From assembly GCF_009299475.1 (NCBI RefSeq), contig NZ_WBSN01000015.1:1-64000 (forward strand): a stretch of 64,000 bases of DNA, given 5' to 3'. Both the position numbers and the translations under genes were made by a program. Positions 54,853 through 64,000 of the stretch are shown here, piece by piece; position 1 is the stretch's first letter; every line of letters starts with the position of its first letter. The notes under the pieces are model-generated. The model saw nothing but the letters and a program-made list of their open reading frames with translations, was not told the DNA's origin and did no database searches. The stretch is from Bifidobacterium avesanii. Its GTDB lineage: Bacteria > Actinomycetota > Actinomycetes > Actinomycetales > Bifidobacteriaceae.

Positions 54853-56036
54853 TGACCGATGCCCGTATGACCGATTTCCGCATTGACGCCCAGCAGGCCG
54901 CCGAGGCCGCCGGCGCCCCGGCGAGCGACGCCGACGCCATCGCGCGCATCCACCGACCCGTCCTGCTCGACGACTGCGTGTCCCTCGTCGCCCCGGCGCT
55001 GACCCGCCGTCCCGGCGCGACCGTGGTCGACTGCACGTTGGGGCTGGCCGGACACTCCACCGCCTTCCTCAAGGCCGCCCCCGAGGCGCGTCTGATCGGC
55101 ATCGACCGCGACGCCGAGGCGCTGGCGCTGGCCACGCGCCGCATCGGCGACGCCGGGTGCGCCGGCCGCTTCACGCCCGTGCACGCCGCGTTCGACGCGA
55201 TCGGCGACGTGCTGGACGACCGCGGCATCGCCGAAGTGGACGCCGTGTTCATGGACCTTGGCCTGTCCAGCCTGCAGATCGACGAGACCGACCGCGGCTT
55301 CTCCTATTCGCACGACGCCCCGCTCGACATGCGCATGGACCCCTCGCAGCCGCTCACCGCCGCGGACGTGCTCGCCCGCTACACGGCGCAGGACCTCGCG
55401 CGCATCTTCCGCGAATACGGCGAGGAGCGCTTCGCCCGCCAGATCGCCGCGCGCATCGTGCGCGACCGCGAGCACGGCGAGATCCTGACCACCTCGGGCC
55501 AGCTCAACCGGCTCGTGGACGACGTGGTGCCGCAGGCCCACCGCCCGGCCGGCAACCCCGCCAAGCGCGTGTTCCAAGCGCTGCGCATCGAGGTCAACGG
55601 CGAGCTGGACAAGCTCGCGCGCACGCTGCCCGAGGCGGCCCTGCACCTCGCCGTGGGTGGCCGCATCGTCGTCGAGTCGTACCACTCCCTCGAGGACCGC
55701 ACGGTCAAGCGCTTCATGGCGCAGGGGCTGACCGCGGACGTGCCGGCCGGCCTGCCGGTCATCCCCGAGGACGCGCAGCCGTTCTTCAGGGACCTGACGC
55801 GCGGCGCGGTCAAGGCCGACGAGGCCGAGATCGCCGCCAATCCGCGTTCGGCGTCCGTGCGCCTGAGGGCCGTGGAGCTCGTCCGCCCGCTGCCCGACCG
55901 CTGGCGCAGGCAGTTCGCCCGCGACGCGGCCGGAGAGTCCGCCGGCGGCTCCGGAGCGGCCGGCTCGTCCCGTGGCCGCAGACCGTCCCGCAAGTCGTCC
56001 AAGTCGTCCGCATCGTCATACGAAAGGAGGAGATGA
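54852..56036 (+). CDS. rsmH: 16S rRNA (cytosine-1402-N4)-methyltransferase RsmH
   Basis: This 394-residue SAM-dependent enzyme methylates C1402 of 16S rRNA. Visible are HRPVLLDDCV, the modified glycine motif VVDCTLGLAGHS, LIGIDRD, the family mark MDLGLSSLQIDE followed by RGFSY, and RVFQALRIEVN. The tail (about residues 365-394) is Ser/Gly/Arg/Lys-rich, an extension relative to the roughly 310-residue enzyme of other bacteria. It overlaps mraZ and ftsL. Confidence 0.95.
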   Translation: MTDARMTDFRIDAQQAAEAAGAPASDADAIARIHRPVLLDDCVSLVAPALTRRPGATVVDCTLGLAGHSTAFLKAAPEARLIGIDRDAEALALATRRIGDAGCAGRFTPVHAAFDAIGDVLDDRGIAEVDAVFMDLGLSSLQIDETDRGFSYSHDAPLDMRMDPSQPLTAADVLARYTAQDLARIFREYGEERFARQIAARIVRDREHGEILTTSGQLNRLVDDVVPQAHRPAGNPAKRVFQALRIEVNGELDKLARTLPEAALHLAVGGRIVVESYHSLEDRTVKRFMAQGLTADVPAGLPVIPEDAQPFFRDLTRGAVKADEAEIAANPRSASVRLRAVELVRPLPDRWRRQFARDAAGESAGGSGAAGSSRGRRPSRKSSKSSASSYERRR

Positions 56037-56680
56037 TGCCCGCAGCATTGCGCAAGGCCCGCACGGCCTCGTCGTCCGCGCCGCGCGCCGCGCGGTCCGC
56101 GTTCGCAGTCGCGTCCGCGCCGAACACCGGCGAAAGCGCGCGCATCGCCTCCTCCGCGCCCGGATCGTCCGTCGCGCGGACCAAGAGCCGCCCGCACGCC
56201 GAGACCGCCGCCACCCGCCGGCCCGAGCTGCACGTGGTACAGGGCCGCGGCAAGCGCCGGATCGACGCCGAGGCCGTCACCGACGGCTTCCAGCGCCTGA
56301 TCGCGTGGGTGGTGGGCCGCCGCTCGCCGTTCCTCACCACGGTGGTCGCCGCGGTGTTCCTCATGGGCACGCTGCTCGGCACGCTCGCCCTGCGCACGCA
56401 GATGGTCGAGTACTCCTTCGAGGCGGCTCGCGTGAACAAGTCGATCGCCATGCTCACCCAGGACTCGCAGACCTACCAGAGCGAGCTGGACCGCCTTGAG
56501 GCCCAGCTGCCGCAGAAGGCGACCGAGATGGGCATGGTGCCGCAGCAGGGCACGCTGTCCATCGACCTGCAGGGCTACCAGCCGCCGGCCGACGACGCCT
56601 CCGCGCAGGCCGCGCAGACGCAGAACCAAGGCCAGCAGACCCAGTCCCAGAACCAGCAGCAAACCACGGAAGGACAGTGA
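56036..56680 (+). CDS. ftsL: cell division protein FtsL-like
   Basis: This 214-residue single-span protein has a long basic Ala/Ser/Arg-rich cytoplasmic part (1-90), one membrane span near 95-118 (LTTVVAAVFLMGTLLG), a coiled-coil region (NKSIAMLTQDSQTYQSELDR) and a Gln/Thr-rich extracellular tail. Sequence similarity is low, as usual for FtsL; the call rests on topology and on its place between rsmH and ftsI. AAAGGAGG lies 5 bases before ATG 56036, which overlaps the rsmH stop. It should form the FtsQ-L-B complex at the septum. Confidence 0.8.
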   Translation: MPAALRKARTASSSAPRAARSAFAVASAPNTGESARIASSAPGSSVARTKSRPHAETAATRRPELHVVQGRGKRRIDAEAVTDGFQRLIAWVVGRRSPFLTTVVAAVFLMGTLLGTLALRTQMVEYSFEAARVNKSIAMLTQDSQTYQSELDRLEAQLPQKATEMGMVPQQGTLSIDLQGYQPPADDASAQAAQTQNQGQQTQSQNQQQTTEGQ

Positions 56681-58485
56681 TGGGCGGAACGTTCAAGCGC
56701 ATCCTCGCCAGGCACACGCCGTTCTTCAACCGCGTGATGGCGGTCTCCCTGGTGTTCGCCGTCATCGCGTGCGTCTCGCTGGGCAAGCTCGCCTACATCC
56801 AGCTGCTCGAGGGATCGTCCACCGCGCAGGCCGCCACGAACAGCCGCACGGTCAAGGCGACGCTGTCCGCGCAGCGCGGGTCGATCGTGGACGTCAACGG
56901 CAACGTGCTCGCCCAAAGCGTGGAGCGCTACACCATCATCGGCGACCCGCTCGTCGCCAGCACCTTCGAGCCCGTGGACTGCGGCACCTCGACGGCCAAG
57001 GCGTACGGCTACTGCCACAGCATCGACGGGCAGAACGTGGGGGAGACCGGCCCGGCGGCCGTGGCCCGCCTGCTCGCCCCGGTGCTCGGCGTGAGCGCCA
57101 TGGAGCTCGGCGCCAAGCTCACCGGCACCAGCCGCTACGTGGTGATCGCCAAGGACGTGGAGCCCGCCGTCAAGCGCCAGATCGACGCGCTGCACATCAG
57201 CAGCGTGATCAGCGCGCAGAACTCGAGCCAGCGCACGTACCCGAACGGCAGCCTGCTCGGCACGGTCCTGGGCGGCGTGAACGACGACGGCTCCGGCGTC
57301 TCCGGCCTGGAGCAGATGGAGGACTCCACGCTCACCGGCACCGACGGCTACCAGATCTACCAGCGCGGCAACCTCGGCCAGAAGATCCCCGGCACGGAGA
57401 CCCAGTCGGTCGACCCCGTCAACGGATCGACCGTCAAGCTCACCGTGGACCGCGACGTGCAGTGGTACGTGGAGGACGCGGTCAAGCAGGCGAAGGCCAA
57501 GTACAACGCCAAGTGGGCCATGGCCGTGGTGTCCCGGGTGAACGGCGACATCCTCGCCCTGGCGGACTCCGATCAGTACGAGGCCGGCAGCTCCGAGGCC
57601 AAGATGCACACCTCGCGCGTGGGCACCGAGCTGTTCGACCCGGGCTCCACCGGCAAGGTGATCACCATGGCCGGCCTGCTGCAGGAGGGCCTGCACCAGG
57701 CGTCCGACCAGTTCTCGGTGCCGTCCACGCTCACCGAGGACGGGCAGACCTACAAGGACTCGCACGAGCACGGCACGTCCAAGTGGACGCTCGCCGGCAT
57801 CCTGCAGAACTCCTCCAACGTGGGCATGATCATGGCCTCGAAGAACTACTCCGACGACCTGCGCTACCAGTACCTCGCCAAGTTCGGCGTGGGCAAGACC
57901 TCCGGCCTCGGCCTGCCCGGCGAATCCCCGGGCGCGCTCACCTCCGCCGACCAGTGGGACCGCCGCACGCGCAACACCGTGCTGTTCGGCCAGGGCTACT
58001 CCGTGACCGCCCTGCAGCTCAACAGCATCGGCGAGACGCTGGCGAACAAGGGCGTCAAGCCGCAGCAGCGGCTCATCAAGTCGGTCGTCGACGCCAACGG
58101 CAAGGAGACGGAGACCAAGACCGGCAACGGCGAGCGCGTGGTGGACGAAAAGGTGGCCGCCGACGTGCTCAACGCCATGGAATCCGTGGCGGAGGACTAC
58201 TCGAAGACCGTCTCCGTGCCCGGCTACCGCGTGGCCGCCAAGACCGGCACCGCCGAAGTCGCGGGCGATTCCGGGGCGCTCACCTCCATCGTGGCCGACT
58301 GGCTGGGCGTCATCCCGGCGGACAACCCGCAGTTCGTGATCACCGTGGTGCTCAAGGACCCGACCGGCACCTACGGCGGCGTGACCGCGGGCCCCGTGTT
58401 CGCGCAGATCGCCCAGTTCCTCATGCAGAAGTACGAGGTGGCGCCCTCCTCGCCGCGCACGGACGCGATTCCGACCGACTGGTGA
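56680..58485 (+). CDS. ftsI: septal peptidoglycan transpeptidase FtsI (class B penicillin-binding protein)
   Basis: This 601-residue membrane-anchored transpeptidase cross-links septal wall. One N-terminal span (about 20-38) is followed by the dimerisation domain (ATLSAQRGSIVDVNGNVLA) and the penicillin-binding domain with STGK (near 322), SSN (near 379) and KTGT (near 521). No PASTA domains are present. ATG 56680 overlaps the ftsL stop, with GGAAGGA upstream; a GTG three bases earlier is possible. Confidence 0.94.
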   Translation: MGGTFKRILARHTPFFNRVMAVSLVFAVIACVSLGKLAYIQLLEGSSTAQAATNSRTVKATLSAQRGSIVDVNGNVLAQSVERYTIIGDPLVASTFEPVDCGTSTAKAYGYCHSIDGQNVGETGPAAVARLLAPVLGVSAMELGAKLTGTSRYVVIAKDVEPAVKRQIDALHISSVISAQNSSQRTYPNGSLLGTVLGGVNDDGSGVSGLEQMEDSTLTGTDGYQIYQRGNLGQKIPGTETQSVDPVNGSTVKLTVDRDVQWYVEDAVKQAKAKYNAKWAMAVVSRVNGDILALADSDQYEAGSSEAKMHTSRVGTELFDPGSTGKVITMAGLLQEGLHQASDQFSVPSTLTEDGQTYKDSHEHGTSKWTLAGILQNSSNVGMIMASKNYSDDLRYQYLAKFGVGKTSGLGLPGESPGALTSADQWDRRTRNTVLFGQGYSVTALQLNSIGETLANKGVKPQQRLIKSVVDANGKETETKTGNGERVVDEKVAADVLNAMESVAEDYSKTVSVPGYRVAAKTGTAEVAGDSGALTSIVADWLGVIPADNPQFVITVVLKDPTGTYGGVTAGPVFAQIAQFLMQKYEVAPSSPRTDAIPTDW

Positions 58486-58549
58486 GGCGGTCCGAGGAGA
58501 CGATGACAATGGAAGGCAACGGGAACGTCGCGGCAGAAAGGCGGACGAC

Positions 58550-59437
58550 ATGGGTGCGGTGAACGAATCGCTGATGCAGCGCATGACGCTGGGGACGCTG
58601 TGCAGCCGGTACGGGCTGGTCCTCCAGCCGGACTTCGCCTCGCCGACGACCATCACCTCGCTCGCCGACGACCTCGAGTCCGTCCGCCCGGGCGCCCTGT
58701 ACGTGCCGCTCGGCGTGGACCCGACCCCGGAGCTGCTGCGCCGGGCGCTCAACCGCGGCGCCTACGCGGTGCTCGCGCCCATCGCCGCACGGGCCCGTCT
58801 GGCGGACGCCGACCTGCCGGTCCTCTACGGCGACCTCGACGCGCGCCGGCTCGGCCAGCTCGCGGCCGAACTCGCCGGCAAGCCCTCCGACGCGCTCGCC
58901 ATGTTCGGCGTGGTCGGGCCCAACGCGGACGAGACGATCCGCGTGCTGTCCGAATTCCTGCACGTGCTCGGCAACCCCGTGGGCCGCATCAGCGCCAAGG
59001 GCTCCTACTCGCTGGACCGCGAGCTCGACCAGCGCTGCCCCCTCAACACGTTCGAGGTGCAGCACTCGCTCGCCGTGTGCGCGGAGGACGGCGCCGCGGC
59101 CGTGGTGGTGGCGGTGGACGCCGAGACCCTGCACCCGGGCGCGCTGAGCTCGGTCAGCATGGACGTGGTCGCCGTGGCCGCCTCCGAACGGCTGACCGTG
59201 GACACGCAGCGGCGCCTCATGGAGGCCGCGGCCGGCGACTACGGCTTCGAGATCGGCGAGGACACGCACCTGACGTGGCGCACCAGCGACTCCGACATGC
59301 TGGCCATGCAGGCGAGCGGCACGGACGACCGGGCGGACGTCGCGCGGCTGTCCACGAGCATCGCCATGGTGATGGGGGCCGGCGTGCGCCGCAGCAACAT
59401 CAAGAACGCCCTGCGCGTGTCCCGGGAGCTGTCATGA
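58550..59437 (+). CDS. degenerate MurE-like protein without P-loop (murE position of the dcw cluster)
   Basis: This 295-residue protein stands where murE normally lies, between ftsI and murF. Its N-terminus resembles the MurE uracil-recognition domain (LADDLESVRPGALYVPLG). The next segment FGVVGPNADETIRVLSEFL aligns by eye with the ATP loop (GVTGTNGKTTT), but the GKT is replaced by ADE. A later portion (TFEVQHSLAVCAEDGAAAVVVAV, then SMDVVAVA) follows the MurE central domain. The C-terminal ligase domain is missing: MurE is usually about 480-500 residues. It cannot be an active ligase. A structural, regulatory or scaffolding role is possible. The intact frame, a good AAAGGCGG site and overlap with murF argue against a plain pseudogene. 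Confidence 0.65.
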   Translation: MGAVNESLMQRMTLGTLCSRYGLVLQPDFASPTTITSLADDLESVRPGALYVPLGVDPTPELLRRALNRGAYAVLAPIAARARLADADLPVLYGDLDARRLGQLAAELAGKPSDALAMFGVVGPNADETIRVLSEFLHVLGNPVGRISAKGSYSLDRELDQRCPLNTFEVQHSLAVCAEDGAAAVVVAVDAETLHPGALSSVSMDVVAVAASERLTVDTQRRLMEAAAGDYGFEIGEDTHLTWRTSDSDMLAMQASGTDDRADVARLSTSIAMVMGAGVRRSNIKNALRVSRELS

Positions 59438-60990
59438 CGAGCGCGAAATCCCAAACCGACACCCAAACAAACCAAGATTCCCGAAAGGCTGTACCGACCG
59501 TGTGCGAACCCAAGATGATGTCCATGTCCCTCGCCGAAGTGGCCGAGGCGGTGGGAGGCCGGCTGGTCATGCCCGCTACCGGGGAGGGCGCGCGTCCCGC
59601 CGGGGCCGCCGGCCCCGTGGCGACGGGCGCGGTGAGCGACTCCCGCCAGGCCGGCGAGGGCTCGGTGTTCTTCGCCATCCGAGGCGAGCGCGTGGACGGC
59701 CACGACTACGTGGCCTCCGTGGCCGCCAAGGGAGCGGCGGCCGCGGTCGTCGAGCACGAGGTGGACGCCCCGGTCGCGCAGATCGTCGTGGACGACAGCG
59801 TCAAGGCGCTGGGCGCGCTGGCCCGGCACAACATCGAACGCCGCCGCGCGTCCGGCGAGCCGTTCACCATCGTCGGCATCACCGGCTCCGTGGGCAAGAC
59901 CACCACCAAGGACCTTTTGAGGGCCATGCTCGCCGAGCTCGGCCCCACCGTGGCGCCAGTCGGCTCGTTCAACAACGAGATCGGCCTGCCGCTCACCTCG
60001 CTCAAGGTCAACGCGGCCACGCGCTACTTCGTGGCGGAGATGGGCGCGAACCACGTGGGGGAGATCGCGTACCTGACCACCATCGCCCCGCCCGACGTGG
60101 CCGTGGTCCTCAAGGTGGGCGTGGCCCATCTGGGCGAGTTCGGCTCGGTGGAGCGCATCGCGCAGGCCAAGAGCGAGATCGTGCGCGGCGAGGTCGCCGG
60201 CGGCTCGACTGTGCTCAACGCGGACGACGCGCACGTGGCCGCCATGGCGTCCATCGCCCCCGGCGACGTGACGTGGTTCGGCCGCGAGGCGGAGCATGAC
60301 GGCCGTCCGCTCGACCTCGAGGCCCGCGACGTGCGCCACGATGAGCTCGACCACCCCTTCTTCACGCTGAGCGACGGCAAGGCCGCCGTGCCCGTCCACC
60401 TCGCGATCTGCGGCGACCACAACGTGACCAACGCGCTGGCCGCCGCCACCGTGGCGCACCGGCTCGGCCTGCCGCTCGAGCGCATCGCACGCGTGCTCGA
60501 GGACCAGAGGCACATCAGCCCGCACCGCATGGCCGTCAGCCGCGTGGAGCGCGGCGGCGCGGCGTTCACGCTCATCGACGACTCGTTCAACGCGAACCCC
60601 GACTCCATGCGCGCCGGCCTCGACGGGCTCGCCGCGTGGGGCGCCTCCCGCGACCCGCAGCCGGCCCGCGCGGCCGTGCTCGGCGCGATGCTCGAGCTCG
60701 GCGCGGATTCGGCCCGCCTGCACCGCGGCGTCGGCGCGTACGCGGCCGGACTGGGGCTCGACGCCGTCATCGCCGTCGGCTCCGCGGCCGACCCCGAGCT
60801 GGACGCGCTCGCGGCGGACATCGCCGACGGGGCCCGCGAGGCCGGATGCGCGAAGGTGGAACTGGTGCACGACGTGGACGCCGCCGACCGCGCCGTGGCG
60901 GACTTCGCCTCCGCGGCGGCCGATCCGGTCGTGCTGCTCAAGGGATCGCACGCCTCGGGCCTGAGCGCCCTGGCCGAGCGCTGGGCGTAG
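59434..60990 (+). CDS. murF: UDP-N-acetylmuramoyl-tripeptide--D-alanyl-D-alanine ligase MurF
   Basis: This 518-residue ATP-dependent cytoplasmic ligase adds D-Ala-D-Ala to the UDP-MurNAc tripeptide. It has the P-loop GITGSVGKTTTK near 148-160, FNNEIGLPLT, EMGANHVGEIAYL, and the C-terminal ligase motifs DDSFNANPDSM and LGAMLELG. An extra N-terminal Ser/Thr/Gln stretch (about 25 residues) precedes the domain; an internal ATG at 59515 is possible but has no ribosome-binding site, whereas GGGAG lies 5 bases before ATG 59434, which overlaps the previous stop. Confidence 0.93.
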   Translation: MTSAKSQTDTQTNQDSRKAVPTVCEPKMMSMSLAEVAEAVGGRLVMPATGEGARPAGAAGPVATGAVSDSRQAGEGSVFFAIRGERVDGHDYVASVAAKGAAAAVVEHEVDAPVAQIVVDDSVKALGALARHNIERRRASGEPFTIVGITGSVGKTTTKDLLRAMLAELGPTVAPVGSFNNEIGLPLTSLKVNAATRYFVAEMGANHVGEIAYLTTIAPPDVAVVLKVGVAHLGEFGSVERIAQAKSEIVRGEVAGGSTVLNADDAHVAAMASIAPGDVTWFGREAEHDGRPLDLEARDVRHDELDHPFFTLSDGKAAVPVHLAICGDHNVTNALAAATVAHRLGLPLERIARVLEDQRHISPHRMAVSRVERGGAAFTLIDDSFNANPDSMRAGLDGLAAWGASRDPQPARAAVLGAMLELGADSARLHRGVGAYAAGLGLDAVIAVGSAADPELDALAADIADGAREAGCAKVELVHDVDAADRAVADFASAAADPVVLLKGSHASGLSALAERWA

Positions 60991-61041
60991 GAAAGCGGCG
61001 TAGGAAAGCTTCGAAAACCGACAAGCGAGAGGGAAAGAACA

Positions 61042-62142
61042 GTGATTGCGCTCATCATCGGAATGCTGGTGTCGCTCATCGTGACGCTGGTGTGCACGCC
61101 GTTGCTGATCCGGCTGGTGCACAAGCTGCACTACGGTCAGTACATCCGCCAGGACGGCCCGAAGTCGCATCAGGTCAAGCGTGGCACCCCCACCCTCGGC
61201 GGCGTGGTCATCAACCTCGCCATCCTGCTCGGCTGGGGCGCCTCGGCGCTGTACCGCTACGCGCGCTCCGGCGACGTGCCTTCGTGGTCCGCGGTGCTCG
61301 TGCTGTTCGCCATGCTGTCCATGGGCCTGCTCGGCTTCATCGACGACTTCGCCAAGGTGCGCAAGAAGCAGAACGAGGGCCTGACGATCCACGGCAAGTT
61401 CATCGGCCAGTTCGTCTTCGCCACCGCGTACGCCGTGCTGGCGCTGCTCGTGCCCACCAAGTCCGGCATGCCGAGCGCGCAGCCGGGCATGAGCTTCATC
61501 GAGACGCCGTTCCTCACCTTCGACTTCGCCGGGCGCGCGGTGGCCATCGTGCTGTTCGTCATCTGGGTGAACCTGCTCATGACCGCGTGGACCAACGCCG
61601 TGAACCTCACCGACGGCCTCGACGGACTCGCGGCGGGCAGCTCCATGATCGCGTTCGTCGGCTTCGCCATCATCGCGTTCTGGGAGAGCTACCACATCAA
61701 GGGCGGCACGCACGAGGGCTTCTCCTACGCCGTGTCCGACCCGCTGGACCTCACCATCATCGCTGTGTGCGCGGCCGTCGCCTGCTTCGGCTTCCTGTGG
61801 TACAACGCCAACCCGGCCGAGATCTTCATGGGCGACACCGGCTCGCTGGCCCTGGGCGGCCTGTTCGCGGCCCTGTCCATCGCCACGCACACCGAGTTCC
61901 TCGCCATCATCCTGGGCGGTCTGTTCGTCATCGAGGTGTGCTCGGACGTCATCCAGATCACCTCGTTCCACCTCACGCACAGGCGCGTGTTCAAGATGGC
62001 GCCCATCCACCACCACTTCGAGCTGTGCGGCTGGCCCGAGACGCGCGTGGTGGTGCGCTTCTGGATGATCGAGATCATCTTCGTGCTGCTCGCCCTGGTG
62101 CTCTTCTACTGGGACTGGGCCGCGCGCTCCGGCCTGCTGTGA
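61042..62142 (+). CDS. mraY: phospho-N-acetylmuramoyl-pentapeptide-transferase MraY
   Basis: This 366-residue integral membrane enzyme makes lipid I from UDP-MurNAc-pentapeptide and undecaprenyl phosphate. About ten spans are seen, with the catalytic motifs FIDDFAKVRKKQNEGLT, NAVNLTDGLDGLA, FMGDTGSLALGG and the histidine loop APIHHHFELCGW. It starts with GTG, which is supported by AGAGGGA upstream and by the family start. murF ends 51 bases upstream. Confidence 0.95.
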   Translation: MIALIIGMLVSLIVTLVCTPLLIRLVHKLHYGQYIRQDGPKSHQVKRGTPTLGGVVINLAILLGWGASALYRYARSGDVPSWSAVLVLFAMLSMGLLGFIDDFAKVRKKQNEGLTIHGKFIGQFVFATAYAVLALLVPTKSGMPSAQPGMSFIETPFLTFDFAGRAVAIVLFVIWVNLLMTAWTNAVNLTDGLDGLAAGSSMIAFVGFAIIAFWESYHIKGGTHEGFSYAVSDPLDLTIIAVCAAVACFGFLWYNANPAEIFMGDTGSLALGGLFAALSIATHTEFLAIILGGLFVIEVCSDVIQITSFHLTHRRVFKMAPIHHHFELCGWPETRVVVRFWMIEIIFVLLALVLFYWDWAARSGLL

Positions 62143-62231
62143 GCCGTGCGGGGGCCGCGCCGGGAAATCGCCGGCAAAATTGTGCTAGACCAGTGCTGAA
62201 CGATGCCTGAGTGCAGGGGAGTGATGTGACG

Positions 62232-63677
62232 ATGATCGATATGAGCGACAAGACCGTGCTGGTCGCCGGGCTCGGCGTGTCCGGACGAAGCGTGCGCGAG
62301 GTGCTGGCCGGACGGGCCAGGCGCGTGATCGGCGTGGACGAGCGCCGCGACGACGCCGACCTGAAGTCCTTCGACCGGATCCCGTGGGACGACGTGGACC
62401 TCGTCATGACCTCGCCGGTCTTCAACCCGCGCACCCCGTTCATCCTCGAGGCCCAGCGCCGCGGCATCCCCGTGGTCAGCGAGGTGGAGCTCGCGTGGAT
62501 GCTGCGCGCGGACAACGCGAGGACCGGACGGCCCGCCGGATGGATCGGCATCACCGGCACCAACGGCAAGACCTCCACCACCGAGATGACCTCCGCCATG
62601 CTCACCGCCGCGGGCCTCAACGCGCCCGCCGTGGGCAACATCGGCAAGGCCGTCTCGCACGCCGCCGTGGACCCGTCGCACGACGTGCTGTGTGTGGAGC
62701 TGAGCTCCTTCCAGCTGCACTTCACCGACTCGCTCGAACTCGACTGCGCGGTCATCACCAACCTCGCCGACGACCACCTCGACTGGCACGGCGGCTTCGA
62801 CAACTACGCACACGACAAGTCCAAGGTGTACCGCGGCGTCAAGCGCGCGCTGGTCTACAACGCGGACGACGGGCGCGTGACGGCCATCGCCCGCGCCGCA
62901 GAACCCGCGCCCGGATGCCGTCGCATCGGCTTCACCCTGCATGCCCCCGAGGCCGGCCAGATCGGCGTTGAGGACGGCTGGGTGGTCGACATGAGCGGTG
63001 TGGCCGGCAAGCCCGCCGGCGAGGCGAACCGTCTCGCGCCCGTCTCCTCGTTCCGCCACCTGACGGAGCCGGACGGCACCGTCTACCCGCATCTGCTCGC
63101 CGACGGCCTGACCGCCCTCGCGCTCGCTCTCGGCTACGGCGCGCCCGTCGAGCCGGCCGTCCGCGCGCTGCAGGAGTTCGCCCCCGGCGGCCATCGCATC
63201 GTCACCGTCGCCGCGCTCAAGGGCGCCACGCCGGCCGAGTCGATCCGCTTCGTGGACGACTCCAAGGCCACCAACGCGCACGCCGCGCACGCCTCCCTGT
63301 CCAGCTTCGGCCCCAAGTCCGTGGTGTGGATCGCCGGGGGGCTGGCCAAGGGAAGCCGCTTCGAGGACCTCGTGGCCGACCAGGCGCATACCATCGCCGC
63401 AGCCGTGATCATCGGCAAGGACCAGCGGCCCATGCTCGACGCGTTCGCCGCCAGCGCCCCGGACATCCCCCTGACGGTCATCGACCCGGACGGGGACGAC
63501 GCCACCGTCATGGAACGGGCCGTGGACGCGGCCGGCGCGTACGCCAAGCCCGGCAGCGTGGTGCTCATGGCCCCCGCCTGCGCGTCGTTCGACCAGTTCA
63601 AGTCGTACGCGGATCGAGGTGACCGCTTCGCCGCCGCTGCGACCCGTTGGGTGCGTGAGCATGCCGAAGAGCGCTAA
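62232..63677 (+). CDS. murD: UDP-N-acetylmuramoylalanine--D-glutamate ligase MurD
   Basis: This 481-residue cytoplasmic ligase adds D-Glu to UDP-MurNAc-Ala. It has an N-terminal dinucleotide-type fold ([13 protein letters not shown]), the P-loop [13 protein letters not shown] near 106, [17 protein letters not shown] and the C-terminal [11 protein letters not shown] and GGLAKG motifs. The start is ATG 62232, with GGGGAG about 10 bases upstream; GTG 62226 is a little closer to that site. The last 17 bases overlap the ftsW start. Confidence 0.94.
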   Translation: MIDMSDKTVLVAGLGVSGRSVREVLAGRARRVIGVDERRDDADLKSFDRIPWDDVDLVMTSPVFNPRTPFILEAQRRGIPVVSEVELAWMLRADNARTGRPAGWIGITGTNGKTSTTEMTSAMLTAAGLNAPAVGNIGKAVSHAAVDPSHDVLCVELSSFQLHFTDSLELDCAVITNLADDHLDWHGGFDNYAHDKSKVYRGVKRALVYNADDGRVTAIARAAEPAPGCRRIGFTLHAPEAGQIGVEDGWVVDMSGVAGKPAGEANRLAPVSSFRHLTEPDGTVYPHLLADGLTALALALGYGAPVEPAVRALQEFAPGGHRIVTVAALKGATPAESIRFVDDSKATNAHAAHASLSSFGPKSVVWIAGGLAKGSRFEDLVADQAHTIAAAVIIGKDQRPMLDAFAASAPDIPLTVIDPDGDDATVMERAVDAAGAYAKPGSVVLMAPACASFDQFKSYADRGDRFAAAATRWVREHAEER

Positions 63678-64000
63678 GCCCGTCCGCACGTCGGCGGCGA
63701 AGTCCTCCGCCGGCCCCGCCGCGTCCACGGCCCGTCGCGGCGAAAGCCGCTACACCGGCCTGCGCACCCTGCTCAACCCGCTGTGGTGCTACTGGGGCTT
63801 CATGGCCGCCGTGGCCGTCGTCACGATCTTCGGCCTGCTCATGGTGTTTTCCAGCTCCACGGTGGATGCGGTCTCCAACAAGCAGTCGCCGTGGAACGAA
63901 CTGCGCGACCAGGCCATCTTCTGCGCGATCGGATGCGGCTTCGCGTTCGCGACCATGCACCTGCCCCGCGCGTTCTATCAGAGGTTCGGGCTGTGGATCG
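63661..64000 (+). CDS. ftsW: peptidoglycan polymerase FtsW (5' part, cut by the window end)
   Basis: The first 113 codons of a SEDS-family septal glycan polymerase are present; the rest lies beyond the window. A basic Ser/Ala-rich cytoplasmic start (about 45 residues) leads into span 1 ([22 protein letters not shown], with the SEDS hallmark MVFSSS) and span 2. ATG 63661 overlaps the murD end by 17 bases. Family assignment rests on span 1 and on gene order. Confidence 0.85.
   Translation, partial: MPKSAKPVRTSAAKSSAGPAASTARRGESRYTGLRTLLNPLWCYWGFMAAVAVVTIFGLLMVFSSSTVDAVSNKQSPWNELRDQAIFCAIGCGFAFATMHLPRAFYQRFGLWI

Noticed and set aside
58550..59437. Calling the murE-like gene a pseudogene
   Set aside because: The reading frame is intact, has a ribosome-binding site and overlaps murF; the changed P-loop and short length fit a stable pseudoenzyme equally well.

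Overview
The window looks like chromosomal DNA of a high-GC actinobacterium, most probably Bifidobacterium. The evidence is very GC-rich coding sequence, an L-lactate dehydrogenase that reads like the bifidobacterial FBP-dependent enzyme, actinobacterial families (DUF3710, DUF3159, CtpE-type P-ATPase, HelD-type helicase), the lexA / LysM / nrdR block also known from mycobacteria, and an mraZ-led division and cell-wall cluster in which the murE slot holds only a degenerate MurE-like gene. Species cannot be fixed from this window. I see no rRNA, tRNA, transposase or prophage.

Layout. (1) 1-8.8 kb: an oligopeptide ABC importer (oppB, oppC, fused oppDF) followed by two paralogous lipoprotein substrate-binding genes, each unit with its own terminator. 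(2) 8.8-12.4 kb: two intracellular peptidases (PepC and an S15 / X-prolyl-type hydrolase), a plausible downstream partner of peptide uptake. (3) 12.4-22.5 kb: exonuclease III, DUF3710, DUF3159, a TrmA-like RNA methyltransferase, a half-size lipoprotein, a CtpE-like P-type ATPase and aconitase. (4) 22.5-32.3 kb is more accessory: a palindromic tandem array, an unrecognised membrane protein, a RelB/DinJ-PIN toxin-antitoxin pair, a two-component system, a DUF5067-like protein and a YkcC/YkcB-like glycosyltransferase pair, with several interspersed palindromic repeats. (5) 32.3-41.4 kb: a secreted hemagglutinin/lysozyme-like protein, the helicase HrpA, an RsmC-like methyltransferase, HflX and ldh. 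(6) 41.5-48.2 kb: an MFS sugar transporter under a LacI-type operator with a leader peptide, a CDF metal exporter with a palindromic promoter, and a heterodimeric ABC exporter. (7) 48.4-53.9 kb: lexA diverging from a LysM gene and nrdR across two SOS-box-like sites, then helD-serA on the minus strand. (8) 54.2-64 kb: the dcw cluster mraZ-rsmH-ftsL-ftsI-(murE-like)-murF-mraY-murD-ftsW, tightly overlapped and cut by the window end inside ftsW.

The most unusual content is non-coding or degenerate. Three copies of a 96-bp twin-palindrome element (two 26-bp palindromes separated by exactly 44 bp, one copy inverted) lie between genes. A 62-bp-period array of 44-bp hairpins follows acnA. A 24-codon leader ORF with a strong ribosome-binding site is folded into the 5' leader of the MFS gene. 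The MurE-like protein has lost its P-loop lysine and its C-terminal domain but keeps its place in the dcw operon.
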